DNA from: Centroberyx gerrardi
Lineage: Eukaryota > Chordata > Actinopteri > Beryciformes > Berycidae
DNA length: 64,000 nucleotides
Assembly: GCF_048128805.1 (NCBI RefSeq)
Contig: NC_136000.1
Coordinates: forward strand, 12,730,854 to 12,794,853
Reading direction: 5' to 3'
Each line of letters begins with the position of its first letter. Positions within the stretch are counted from its first letter, which is position 1. Below the pieces are notes generated by a model that was not told the DNA's origin, ran no database searches, and worked only from the letters and a program-made list of their open reading frames with translations. Below, in pieces: positions 24,701-39,140 of the stretch. Made by a program: the position numbers and the translations under genes.

Positions 24701-25496
24701 CCGTATTTCACACTATTCCGCTGTTTTCAAACAACGAGCGCCTTATTTACTATGTTAAAGTCAATTGGCAGTGGCGACAAGGCTGATGGAAAGCGGCTGC
24801 TTTGGAACAGCACTGCGCCTGGCGTCGTTTTAGGCAGAGCAGAGCGCTTTCTAAAGTTGGGAAAAGTTCAAGTTCAAGTTCAGTTTTTTAGAGCAGCATT
24901 CATGACATGGACTGTATTTTGTGAGCCCCTAAAACAACAAAAAAAAGAGGTGGGGTTCAAGATACGTAAGTAGCTGACAGTGTACGACAACAGCCGCCAG
25001 AATGAAAATGGAGAAAGAAGTAGCAGTAGAAAAGTTGGCAGTAAGCGCAAATTCCCAGAAGCTCATTAAGAGTCCGTAAGAAAGCACATTAACTGGGTTG
25101 GGGGAGTTTCTGTTCAGTGTCTGACTTATTGTACCTAACCATTGTTAGCCGATATTTCAAATTATCCACACAAAATGCAGTTGAGGCAGTGCTTTTTCTA
25201 CAAAAAAGTTAAAGTGTGTGCACACCCTTAGTACAGTGTTGTTATCTTAAAGTCAAACTCAAATATTAAATGTGAAACAAGTGCAGCTGTGAATCTTAAT
25301 CTAAACCCACCTTGACAGCATTCCCACGGATGAATTTTTTTATAGTGGAGAACAGGCCTGTTTCATTCTTCTGCATTTTGCCTCGGCCTCTGGCTGGAGA
25401 GGGCTCCACTTCACAGTGTTTCCGTTTGGCCTGGGACAGGTGGGTTCGACGGCCTGGAGGTGGCTGCTGAGGAGCTTTACGCACTCTCAGCCTCAT
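18725..25496 (-). CDS. ctdspl2: ctdspl2: CTD small phosphatase-like protein 2
   Basis: Twelve minus-strand coding exons: 25311-25496, 24148-24283, 23577-23723, 22882-23109, 22086-22179, 21472-21583, 21295-21381, 21141-21203, 20962-21041, 19283-19409, 19079-19174 and 18725-18790, giving 473 aa in frame (human 466). The protein belongs to the HAD-superfamily FCP/SCP serine phosphatases. The N-terminal ~270 residues are basic and low-complexity, with conserved islands ([35 protein letters not shown]). The catalytic DLDETLV motif has nucleophile Asp300 and acid Asp302, split across an exon junction. Then follow [36 protein letters not shown] and [14 protein letters not shown], the remaining HAD motifs. 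It ends [10 protein letters not shown] as in mammals. An extra in-frame ATG precedes the chosen start by one codon (25499). The intron between the last two exons carries a hAT-type MITE. Confidence 0.96.
18819..18981. mobile_element. 163-bp hAT-type MITE in ctdspl2 intron 11
   Basis: Terminal inverted repeats (TAGAGATGGGACGATAT and ATATATCGTCCCATCCCTA) bound an AT-rich hairpin-forming element. Eight-base flanks GTAATAAT (18811-18818) and GCAATAAT (18982-18989) differ by one base, as expected for a hAT target-site duplication. It lies between the last two coding exons of ctdspl2 and has no coding capacity. Confidence 0.8.
22643..22680. repeat. Perfect 15-bp hairpin in a ctdspl2 intron
   Basis: CATTCTTTTATTTTT and its exact reverse complement are separated by eight bases. 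It is AT-rich and intronic, and may be a remnant of a small inverted-repeat element. No function is inferred. Confidence 0.7.
24370..24930 (+). mobile_element. hAT-like transposon fragment with a BED zinc finger
   Basis: In the first coding intron of ctdspl2, on the opposite strand, 24451-24657 encodes 68 aa with a BED-type zinc finger ([13 protein letters not shown]...YHLKAKH: C-x2-C followed by H-x4-H), as found at the N-terminus of hAT transposases and ZBED proteins. No transposase catalytic core follows within the intron, so this is a fragment or a non-autonomous derivative. The outer limits given are approximate. Confidence 0.55.
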
Positions 25497-25521
25497 CATG
25501 CTCCACCGTCACATAGAAAAA

Positions 25522-28500
25522 ACTGTCAGGAGAAAAAAGAAGAGGGGGGAAAAACAGTGTGAGGATGAAACTAAAGGAGAGAGAAGACCACACTACAGGC
25601 CGCATTAACTGAGCAAATCAAGACACAAACGTTGCTTGAAAAATTATTACGTTTATAAAACCATTATAGCATTTATCTTTGTTCATCAATCTGGGATTTG
25701 TTTTGTAAATTTTGTGATATCTCAAGACTATGCAAATTTCTGCTGATCTTCTCAAAGCATAAAGCTTGAGATTAGGATATTAAATGTATTTCACTAAATG
25801 GATAATGTTACTTGAGTGTAAGTACATCACACATTAAATTTAGATCATAGTGGCTCATTCATAATGCAAACCTTTACATGCAATTCACATTGCTATCAAG
25901 GACAAGAAAAATGTTTTCAAGGAACACCACCACGATTAATTATTGGTAACTCAACAAGAATGTTATAAGAGTGAATTATGTAAATGAGCCCTAAATTAGG
26001 GCTAGGCAAATAAGTATCTGTTCACACTAATTATTCACCCTAATATTGCCATTTTATGTTTAAAAATTCTGAAAAGACTCTGAATCCTAATCTGGATATT
26101 ACTTTACATTTATATAACAAGGGCAAATGACAAATTTCCACCTAGAGATTCCTCTCCTACAGTTGACTAAGTGATCATTTCACATCTGCCTCCACAGTGG
26201 TAGTGACGTCCACCGTATCTGCTCAGTGCCCAACAAGTGGCAGACAACATCAAGCCAATTAAAGTCTAATTCAAAAACAGAATAAGGTGAGAAGAACTCA
26301 ATATGAGGTACTTTCTCATCAAGGTTTGTCATTTTCAGGTATACAGAGAAAATCACTTTGAAATCTGGTGGTGTGAGGGAGTCTGCGGCTGTGTGAGGAC
26401 AACTGAGGAATTACAAGACTGAAACTGATTTTTCATCAAGTGGCTGTTTTTGTTTTGTTTTTTTAAGTAAATTCTAAAGCATTTTAAAATATCAAAATAG
26501 TGACAATCCTACAGGAAACTGTCACGTTGCTGGTTTGTTACCCAGCACTGCCACATGATGCATTCCTACTTAGCATGAGGCACATTTGGACCAAGACTAA
26601 TCAATCTGCACAGCAAAGTGCTTATTGATTGTACTGGATTAGAAGCTGCTTTCTGTGACTACCTGAAAATAATTAACTCTCCAGCAGATGAAAGATGTCA
26701 ATTAAGCGATTATGGCAGTGATTGAATATCTCTGAGCTCAGGTAATCAAGGATAAAAGATCCCAAACTGGTACCATGATATCAAGTCATTATCAATGCTT
26801 GTAATTGTAATTGCTTGTAATTAATATTTTCAATTCCTGTCTCTACCACTCATGACAATGCCATATCAGTCAAATTGGTACATCAAACCATTTAAGAATT
26901 GTAGCCTAAATTTTGTCAACTGTTGTAAATTAAGAAAGAAGAATTATTTGCTCAGTCTTTCTGGAGTTCTGAAATATGTCCTCCTTTACTGTGACTCAGC
27001 ACTTCTGTCAATGTGCAACTGCTATCAACAAGTTTGTTAGCTAGCCAAGACTGGATGTCTGAGCAAGTACAGCTGTGGACAGGATAACTTCAGCAAATCT
27101 AACTGCCTACTGGAATGACTTGAATTTATTTTTCTTGATCTCTGACATTTACATGATCTCCTATATTGTTGTTGTGATATCGGTCTGCTAACTCTGGTAA
27201 ACTCTCTAAAACAAAAATCTACAATCTCAGGCTGCAACCTGTGTCAAACCTTCCATTTACACCGCTTTATCTATGCTGCCTCTGAAGGTTACATGGGCCT
27301 CTAGACATCATATCTAAATCAATCTAAATCAACCTGTTTACACCAAAGTGGATGAGAGGTTTTTTTTGTGCAAACAGGACTTAAGAAAATAAGTTTTGGT
27401 TGCAGAACATTTAAGCAGATACTAGTTTCATGGAGGGACTGAGCCTGCCAGTAATTGCAGCTGGTAGCAGGTATTGTATCTATGATGCAGAACAAAATCC
27501 CCAAAGTACATTTGAGCAAGGAACTTAAATCTGCCGCTCTAGAGCAGACCCTGCACTGACCGAGTGACACTTGTGATGAAATGCCTGTCTGTGAGTGTAT
27601 ATCAGGAGAAGAAGAAACTAAATTCCCATGATTGTGTAACATAGACAAAGGGGAACTACATGAATTCCAGTATTCCCATTGTTACATCCTTGGACAATTC
27701 AGTTTGTACTTTGTGAAAATCCACTCCCATGTCTGTAATTTACACAAACAACAAAAAAAATTATCCTGCCTCATAATCCATGACCATTTACTGATGCACA
27801 GCTACATAGAAAATGAATGGAAAAAGATGGCGATCACGGACATTGCCCCGAGTGATTTTCCAGGTATAGCCTAAGACGCTCCGCTCCATGTTCTAGATGG
27901 ACAATGATAGCACAGCTATACAAAACAGTTTAGTTGGATGTAAATACAAACATTCCTTTAATCCAAAACATTACCCTCACATTCATTTTCTATAACTTCA
28001 GTTATCTTTTCTCTTTGGCTTGGATAGTGTTGTTCATCCTCAAGAAATACTCATTAGTTTGTCTTTGTCCATGGGAATAGCTTGATTTTTGCATTGTGTG
28101 CAATACCCCTTTAAAGTTTCTACACGTGTACGATGCCAAAACGACATGAATGAACTGGACAGACCATGTTGTGTTGATGTCAGTGGTCACAGTATGCCTA
28201 CGTGAGATCTAACGTTACATTGCTGCGTGTGAAGCAGTTCAGTAAGAGTATATCCTGAATCTCAGGAGCAGCGAATCAACTTTAATAATAGCTCATGTTA
28301 CGCCTTTGCTTGTCGCATAGTAATTTAACAAGATGATAAACAAACAAGATAAAACGACTAAAGTTTGATAGCCGAACTACAGCGCTAGATGTATTGTCAG
28401 GCAGAACAGTCAGTTGAGTGGGCGGTGTCTTTTCGCACGATAAAAAGAATTGATGATCGGCTCAAGGAAGCCTTTGTTTGTTAACATTAAGCGAACGTAT

Positions 28501-29184
28501 GTTTGGTCAAAGCTGTTGCAGCTGCATTAACTCATAGTTGCTAAGTCAACATTATGCTAGCACCGCTTACTGACGTTACATAACATCGGACAGATTGTAT
28601 TAACACCAACGACGTCAGCTATCGCTAACGTTAGCCAGCTGCTGATATCTAATGAAAAGCCCAGCATTCACCGTCTAGATAGACGCTAGCGTCCCGCATA
28701 TGGTGCAACAGCGTTGATAGTTTGGGTTGCCATCACTGACGTTCACTACTAGGTTAGTTCTGCTATCTAGCAATATGTTGATTAAACCAGATGTTGACGA
28801 TCTACGGTTCCGTGGGCTGTTAGCTAACGTTAATGGCTATTGCTAGCTTTCTGGCTAACAAAATGTCAATGGCAGCAAAAGCAAGGCCATGGTATGATTC
28901 ACTTCTGTTCCGACAGACGGGCTCACATTTGTTCCAGTTGACACATCTGTATTTGATATGCTAACTAGCTGGTTATTCGTCAGTACAATGGGGCTACAAT
29001 GGGGCTATTACTACTAGCTAGCTAACCTGTCATTTTGTTCACTTCCAAACTATTTCAGCCATTAGACTACGCCCCCTTCGTTAGCTAGCTAACGTTAGCC
29101 GCTAAATGGTAACATTGTAGCTAGCAGACGGGCTATCACGGGACAGCCCTTTTTGTTTACATATTGACGTTGTTCATTACTTAC
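25522..29184 (-). other. ctdspl2 leader intron
   Basis: A 3.7-kb non-coding interval between the acceptor at 25523 (minus strand) in front of the first coding exon and the likely leader exon near 29.2 kb. It is AT-rich in its lower part. From about 28440 upward it fills with GCTAGC/TAACGTTA words and CpG. No exon or recognisable element was identified inside. Confidence 0.45.
28500..29130. promoter_or_regulatory. Dense palindromic-motif and CpG cluster near the ctdspl2 5' end
   Basis: At least five copies of TAGCTAACGTTA-type words occur, e.g. near 28622-28645, 28815-28830, 29010-29025 and 29080-29100, together with many GCTAGC and TTAGC half motifs. They lie just downstream (in ctdspl2 orientation) of the probable first exon. 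This is the densest such cluster in the window. The regulatory role is inferred from recurrence at several genes. Confidence 0.4.
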
Positions 29185-29420
29185 CGACGACCAAGGAAAC
29201 TCTTAAAACTTGTTGCAGCGCTGACAGCTTTCGGTCGCGACCGGGCGGCCACCGATGGAGGTCGGGCCGTTGTTGTCGCTGCCAGCTGTGTTGGTCGCTC
29301 GCTCGCTAGCCAGTCACAAATCAACCATATCTGTAGACGCCATTTCCCGCCTCATCACAAACATAACGTTAGTTCGCGCAGGAGAATGCGACACTCACGT
29401 AGAGGAACGTGGCGGAGAGC
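29185..29420 (-). other. ctdspl2: Probable ctdspl2 non-coding first exon and promoter
   Basis: A strong minus-strand donor (GTCG|GTAAGT) at 29185/29184 ends a CpG-rich segment that could be the 5' leader, spliced to the acceptor at 25523 in front of the start codon. A second donor (CTAC|GTGAGT) at 29399/29398 offers an alternative first exon. Transcription start sites cannot be read from sequence. Confidence 0.4.
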
Positions 29421-31149
29421 GGACTCAACAGGAAAATGGCTTTAAGTACATCCAAACTGAAGCTCACTACAAGGTTTCCCACATTACTTAAGGACATGCT
29501 GAAAGAATGTGCAAACAGCCACACGTATTGATTAGAGCTCTGATTGGCTGATTCTTTTAATGACAGCAATTTAAATTCTAGGCACATTCTGCAGTTTATC
29601 ATTACATTTTAACTTGTCAAGAGAATCTCTTCAGTGATAATTACCTGTCCCTATAAAAATTAACTACAATAATCCTATGATACATTTTCATAAGGATAAT
29701 ACACACACATCACAGCAAAACTAAACCATATCTCATATTCTATAGAAATATAAGAATATTATAATGATATCATAGGACATAAAAAAAAAGGTTTGATATG
29801 GTCACTATAAACTTACAGACACACACTATACGTATAGGAATATTTTAGTGATTTATTTCATTAGGGATTTCAGTTTCGATTTCAATAGCATATTTACAGC
29901 AGGTGTATAGGTCTATACAATCAGTTTATTTTAAAACTAATACTATTAATCAACTTTTCAAGTGCAATGGTAACAAAACTTAGTAATGAATGAATAACTA
30001 CTAAGATGTTTTGGCTATAGAATATATTAACTCAGTTTAGTACTGAGAGAACATTTATTCATGTAATCATTATATACAAAAATCAGCTCTATTCCTTACA
30101 TTGACTAATGTTTAAATTATAGTAGTCATCATGGTAGTCTGCATGTTTATGGAAAACAGAGTTCCATATATGCAGAAAGGGAGGAAAAAGTATTTACTAT
30201 ATGTGCAGAACAAAATGTGAAGTGTCATTCTAAAATGATTGGTAGCGCAAAGGGCAGTTAACTTAAGAATGAGAATATATTAAGGTTTTTACAGATCTGG
30301 ATCCTCCATCTTTTAGGGATACAGAGCGATGCATTTAATGTGATGATTTTCCCCCCTAAAAGTTTAGGGAATATACTGTAACTTAATGTGAAAACTGACT
30401 AAGGGCCGTCCAGCTCTGCTGCCAGTCCATCTATTGTGGGGTTTGATCAAAATGTGAGCCCGCAGCTCATCGAAATGTCTGACTGTAAATGGTACTGTAC
30501 ACAGCCACTGTAGATTGCCGTTTACTCTTTGTCTTATCTTCATGTAAAAAAAAAAAAATATTTTCCTGTGTTCATAGTTGTAACTTGCAAAATTTCATAA
30601 TTCTGTCTGAAAAACTTAATTTTTAAAATAATATTTAATTCTGCCCTTATGGAAACCATTGTAGTCAATGGAAAAGAGAGCATCTTTAAACATAAGTTTT
30701 TTGCTTATGGAGCGGTCAATCTTTGTAAAAAAAATAATAAAAAATAAAAAATTAGACATTTCCATGTTGTCTAGATAAGTATGCAAATTCTCAGAATTTT
30801 ATCTTGAAAACTGAATTTTAGACACTATTTTGAAATCTGCCTTTATATGGACTGACAGTCATTGTCATGCACCCTGGTGGTTGCCTTAGTCATAATGTGA
30901 TCCTCTGGTCAAAACACTTCACAAATAACTCAATAAGTTCATGACTTGCCGTTGGTGTCAACAGTTGTGAGTTGGAGTCCTACGTGATGCAGAATAAAAA
31001 TGCTTATGCCCAATCAGGCATTTTGTTGTGTGATCTAGAGACATATGGCTTCATCTTATTACTTCTTTCTCCAAATGCTTCTTTTTCTTTTTCCTCTTAC
31101 ATCTGGCTGGCCCTGTTCATAACTGCTTGCAGTTACTAGTTGTACGTTT
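29421..31149. other. Intergenic region between ctdspl2 and sqor
   Basis: AT-rich, with poly-A runs and no supported exon. The part next to 31149 should be the minus-strand sqor 3' UTR. AATAAA on that strand overlaps the sqor stop codon (31149-31154), with later copies near 30054, 29926 and 29846. Nothing else is recognisable. Confidence 0.5.
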
Positions 31150-35392
<4,243 letters not shown>

Positions 35393-35674
35393 GTACAGTC
35401 GCCAATCCTAAACACATTTGGATACTTCTTAGGCCAAAAGGTGTCATCCAACCAGACAGCTGCCATTAATGAAAACTTTTGTGAATTGTGAATACGAGTG
35501 ATATATATATTTTGTAATTTTGGTGCAATATATATTGCAAGACATTGATTCTCAGACCTTGCCTCCCTCTTGTGTGTCTGAAATTTAATGAGGTTGTGCA
35601 TGAGGCTTGCGACTGTAGGTCACGACTCTTTATTATTTCCCACAATGAATCAGCGAATTTCTGGACTCCAAGCA

Positions 35675-35702
35675 GCAGTGTGGAGCAGCAGCTCCACACT
35701 GC
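35675..35702. repeat. 12-bp perfect hairpin inside the sqor pseudogene
   Basis: GCAGTGTGGAGC and its reverse complement are separated by four bases, within the exon 5 remnant. It replaces sequence that in the functional gene encodes the [11 protein letters not shown] region. It looks like a templated palindromic insertion acquired during decay. Confidence 0.75.
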
Positions 35703-36441
35703 TAGTGCTGTCTTGTTGGCCTTTGTCCTTCTTCCTGTCTTAGATAGGGGACACACCAACAGATTGCCTGGGATCAACTTATATTTGCATGCGTTTTACT
35801 GTACTTAATTGTTCCTTAAACACAATTTATCTAATACATTGCATTATAGAAGTGTACATTTCTGAGTAAATAATCTGTTTAATGCATTATCTTCTGTGAT
35901 GCTCTTGGGCATTTTATCAGAGCTTATGAATAGAGAAGTTCATGTGTCCTCCCCTGTTTGCACAGAATAGTTTTAGCCAGTTTTTATGTGTTTAAAGCCC
36001 TCTGGTAGACTCTGGTTGCCCTTTGATCGATACAGGCTCATCAAAATATCCAGGCATATTATCTTCTCATTATGGAACTGTAGACCAAGAGCCATCATCA
36101 AATACGCATATCTGCACAGGGAAAGATACGTCTGTCTGTTTACTATTGATTAATCTTGTTAACAAAGTCTGTCCACCATGTTATTTATAGAATATCTGTT
36201 TTAGAACTAGATATGTGGAGCCGTTAGGGATTTACAATATATCCACCAATGATAAATATTGTATTACAGCAGGTAAGCCTGGCAGCAATCATGCTGTTCA
36301 TGCTTTATAAAGGGGCAGCTAATTGATTGATGAGTGTCTGTCCTGCATCTGTACTTTTGTTGCATCATGTGTGCACTTTTAATTGATGTTTCTACTGTGT
36401 CAGAGGTGAGACTGAAGATTTCCAGCCTAGGTTGGACAAAA

Positions 36442-36475
36442 AGGTTCTATTCTATTCAATTCTATTCTATTCTAA
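36442..36475. repeat. Short (TTCTA)n microsatellite
   Basis: Five or so imperfect TTCTA/TCTAT units inside the region between the exon 3 and exon 2 remnants of the sqor pseudogene. Confidence 0.75.
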
Positions 36476-37112
36476 ATTGATGCGATCAGTCAAAAATAAT
36501 TATCATTAATTTACCTATAGGTTCATAAGTCATCACGTGATCTACAAAGCTGTGTGACTGGTGTAGTTTATACAGAAAACAAGCAAAGGACCAATGTGCA
36601 AGATAGAAAGAAAGAAAGAACCTATACCTTTTAAATACAACAAATAAAACAATTTATTTGTTTGTCTCACGTCTCTTCAACAGTACGCATTTATAGATTT
36701 CATTAAGTTTTACCCTCAATCTACAAAGAGTGGCTATGTAAATGTAATGAAGAGCTTTAAATCATCTGGTAAGTAAACAAAAGTGAACATATACAGTAAC
36801 TCCATCCCTTGGTCTATGCATCATATTGATAAAGAAGGCAAAACATGACTCATTGCTCTGCCAAACTGTGACAGTGACTGCCTAATGAGCTTTAGACCAA
36901 GCCCTAATAGAAATTTATAACGCTGGTGTACGCACAGTAAGAAAACAGGTAATAAAAGGACTAAACACTTTCATCCCATCCCATTATTTCTGTCTGGGTT
37001 TATTTCTCCCACTTCTCTCCAGATGGTAGGCTACAACACAGTAGGACAAACAGATGGGCCCACTCTTTTTGCACTAACACCAACTGTAGTGTCCATATTG
37101 GCTGACAGAGGT

Positions 37113-37821
37113 GCATCTGACAACCAATAATTAATTGCTCTTCTTCTCACTGTGTTCTGGCGTTTAAAAAATACACTGACTGGCCTGATGGGGGCGCTGT
37201 AATAAAAGGTCAAAACTCAACTCTGAAAAGCCCTAAACCACACTGGTCCAATCCTGCTGCAACTTGCAGGGATGAGGCGTCTTCTTACTGATTGGCCCAA
37301 GGGCCGCCTGCATCATTCATGGGACATTTCTCGTTTTATTGAGGCTTTGTTTGTTTTTACTGCAGTTAGTTTCATAACTATGGTTAGCAGTTTTAATTTA
37401 CTGTATTTGTAGTTTTCAGAAAAGTTCATTATTTAAATATCACTTATCAGTTTTTTTTTTAAGTTTACCAGGTTTATGTTATGTACGTTTTTAGTCCTAG
37501 TTACACTATAAACGCATTGATGGCTACTTTATTGAATCTAATCTGCCCAGTTAGGCTGCGTTGTGAAGCTCAATGTGAATAAATAAACAGAAAAAATACA
37601 AATAAATGTATAACAATCCCATTTAGTTATGCTCATATTAATTTGCCATTTTTAATTTTTATTTTCAAGTTTATTTAACAGAGATTATGCACGTGCAATA
37701 AAAAACACAAACTTTCAAGAAGTCTGATATATACGTAGCTAGACAGCCAATTTCCATCTCCAGTCCCTGGGCAGGTGAACAAAAATACAATACAATATGG
37801 CAAATTCGATTTTATTGAATG

Positions 37822-37910
<89 letters not shown>

Positions 37911-38786
37911 CAGTGCAGAACACACACATCTTCATTTCTCCGGAAACCCCGCTGCATGGATGATGCTGTCGGTGAGTGATGATCAGTCTGTTGATATTTG
38001 TTCTAGCCTACAGTTTCACCACAGATTGATTATATGTGATTGTTTGATTAACCTACAGGCACCATTTTCGCAGCGTAGCCTACAGCATCAAGTCTGCAGT
38101 GAATTTTATTTACTAATGCTTAAAGCTTTGCCTTTCGTTCAGGTGCGCTAAGCTATGTGTAATGATTTGCGTATGATATTTTTTTTTTAGGAAGAAGATA
38201 ACATTCACTGTAGAGACATCTATGCAATACAAATGAACTATTTTCTCATATTCTCTACTATGTGAGTGAATTCATGGAGACAACACAAGCCTGCACCTGG
38301 TTCAAAGTTGTGCAAGGTAAGGACAGAAATGTGGAGAAACTTGAGAAACCCATTTGTGTTCTACCTCAGTATAACCACTGCTAGAGAAAATAAGACACAT
38401 TTCGCAGTGAGATCTATAGCATACATGAATATGAAGGAAACTGTAAGATTTCTTTTGGAAATGATGGAAAAGTATCATCCAGTCTTGGGGTTAAACTGCC
38501 AGTTTTCCCACCTGGGACGTTTTCTAAGGAGACATGGTTCACCAGGGAACTGCTTGGTGTTTACGCCATACCAGTTTAATTGAATGTGCTTCTATACAGA
38601 ACAGCTTTGAGGAAAATAAATGAGACACCACTTTGTATTGCCTCTAAAATTTAAGATCAAGGTAAATGTATTGTACACTTTGTCTAATCCCTCCCATTTT
38701 CTGCACTGCAATACTGTCCCACTGCAAACTGCTCAGGTCTATTCACTGTATAGATATTCAATGGTGATTACTTCTGTGTCTTTTAG
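37113..38786. other. Intergenic and atp8b4 upstream region
   Basis: AT-rich sequence, then the long (GA)n tract at 37823-37908. Possible atp8b4 leader exons end at donors near 37970 (CTGTCG|GTGAGT) and 38318 (TGCAAG|GTAAGG). An acceptor at 38786 precedes the first coding exon. None of the leaders can be confirmed without transcripts. Confidence 0.4.
37823..37908. repeat. (GA)n microsatellite upstream of atp8b4
   Basis: About 43 uninterrupted GA units. It produces artefactual Arg-Glu/Leu-Ser dipeptide frames on both strands. It lies about 60 bp before a candidate leader-exon donor of atp8b4. GA tracts can bind GAGA-type factors and form triplex DNA; a role here is speculative. Confidence 0.95.
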
Positions 38787-38823
38787 GGAAACCCTTGTGC
38801 AGCACTGGAGGCTCCCTGAGAAG

Positions 38824-39082
38824 ATGGCATTTTGGAGGAGAAATACTTACATTGGTAAGAAACATTTTTCCTGGAGTCTGTTTGTATCTAAACCCATAGA
38901 GGAAAATGACAATATACTGGTTTGGTTTGTAGGATAACCGCCTTGTTTTTGAAACTTAGAGCTGTTTGCATTGAGGAAAACAGCTAAAATTCAGAGACAG
39001 ACTTTATTTAAGCATCTTCCTTTCTCCTTGTCTTGTCCTGGTGCAGTGCACTGGTTGAGGGAGATAACATGAAACAGTATAG

Positions 39083-39140
<58 letters not shown>

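Larger units (their letters stand above)
35393..37112 (-). pseudogene. Unprocessed tandem pseudogene of sqor (exons 2-6)
   Basis: Remnants matching functional sqor occur in the same order and strand: exon 2 (about 36975-37112; a match to the GAKSV..GRTTAS and WTL regions), exon 3 (36072-36120), exon 4 (35859-36030), exon 5 (35560-35745; TGRRTKAN and KFADSLWEIIKSRDLQ survive) and exon 6 (35393-35462; KYPNVFRIGDCT survives). Intron sequence is also shared: a block around 36860-36920 matches the intron at about 33620-33685. It is therefore a segmental duplicate, not a retrocopy. Exons 1, 7, 8 and 9 are missing. Frames are disrupted within exons 4 and 5, and exon 5 carries a palindromic filler (35675-35702). 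One redox cysteine region and the FAD start loop are absent, so no function is expected. Confidence 0.88.

Noticed and set aside
37675-38151. Arg-Glu and Leu-Ser repeat 'proteins' across the GA tract
   Set aside because: They are translations of a dinucleotide microsatellite; the same applies to frames at 38991-39441 and 57312-57497.
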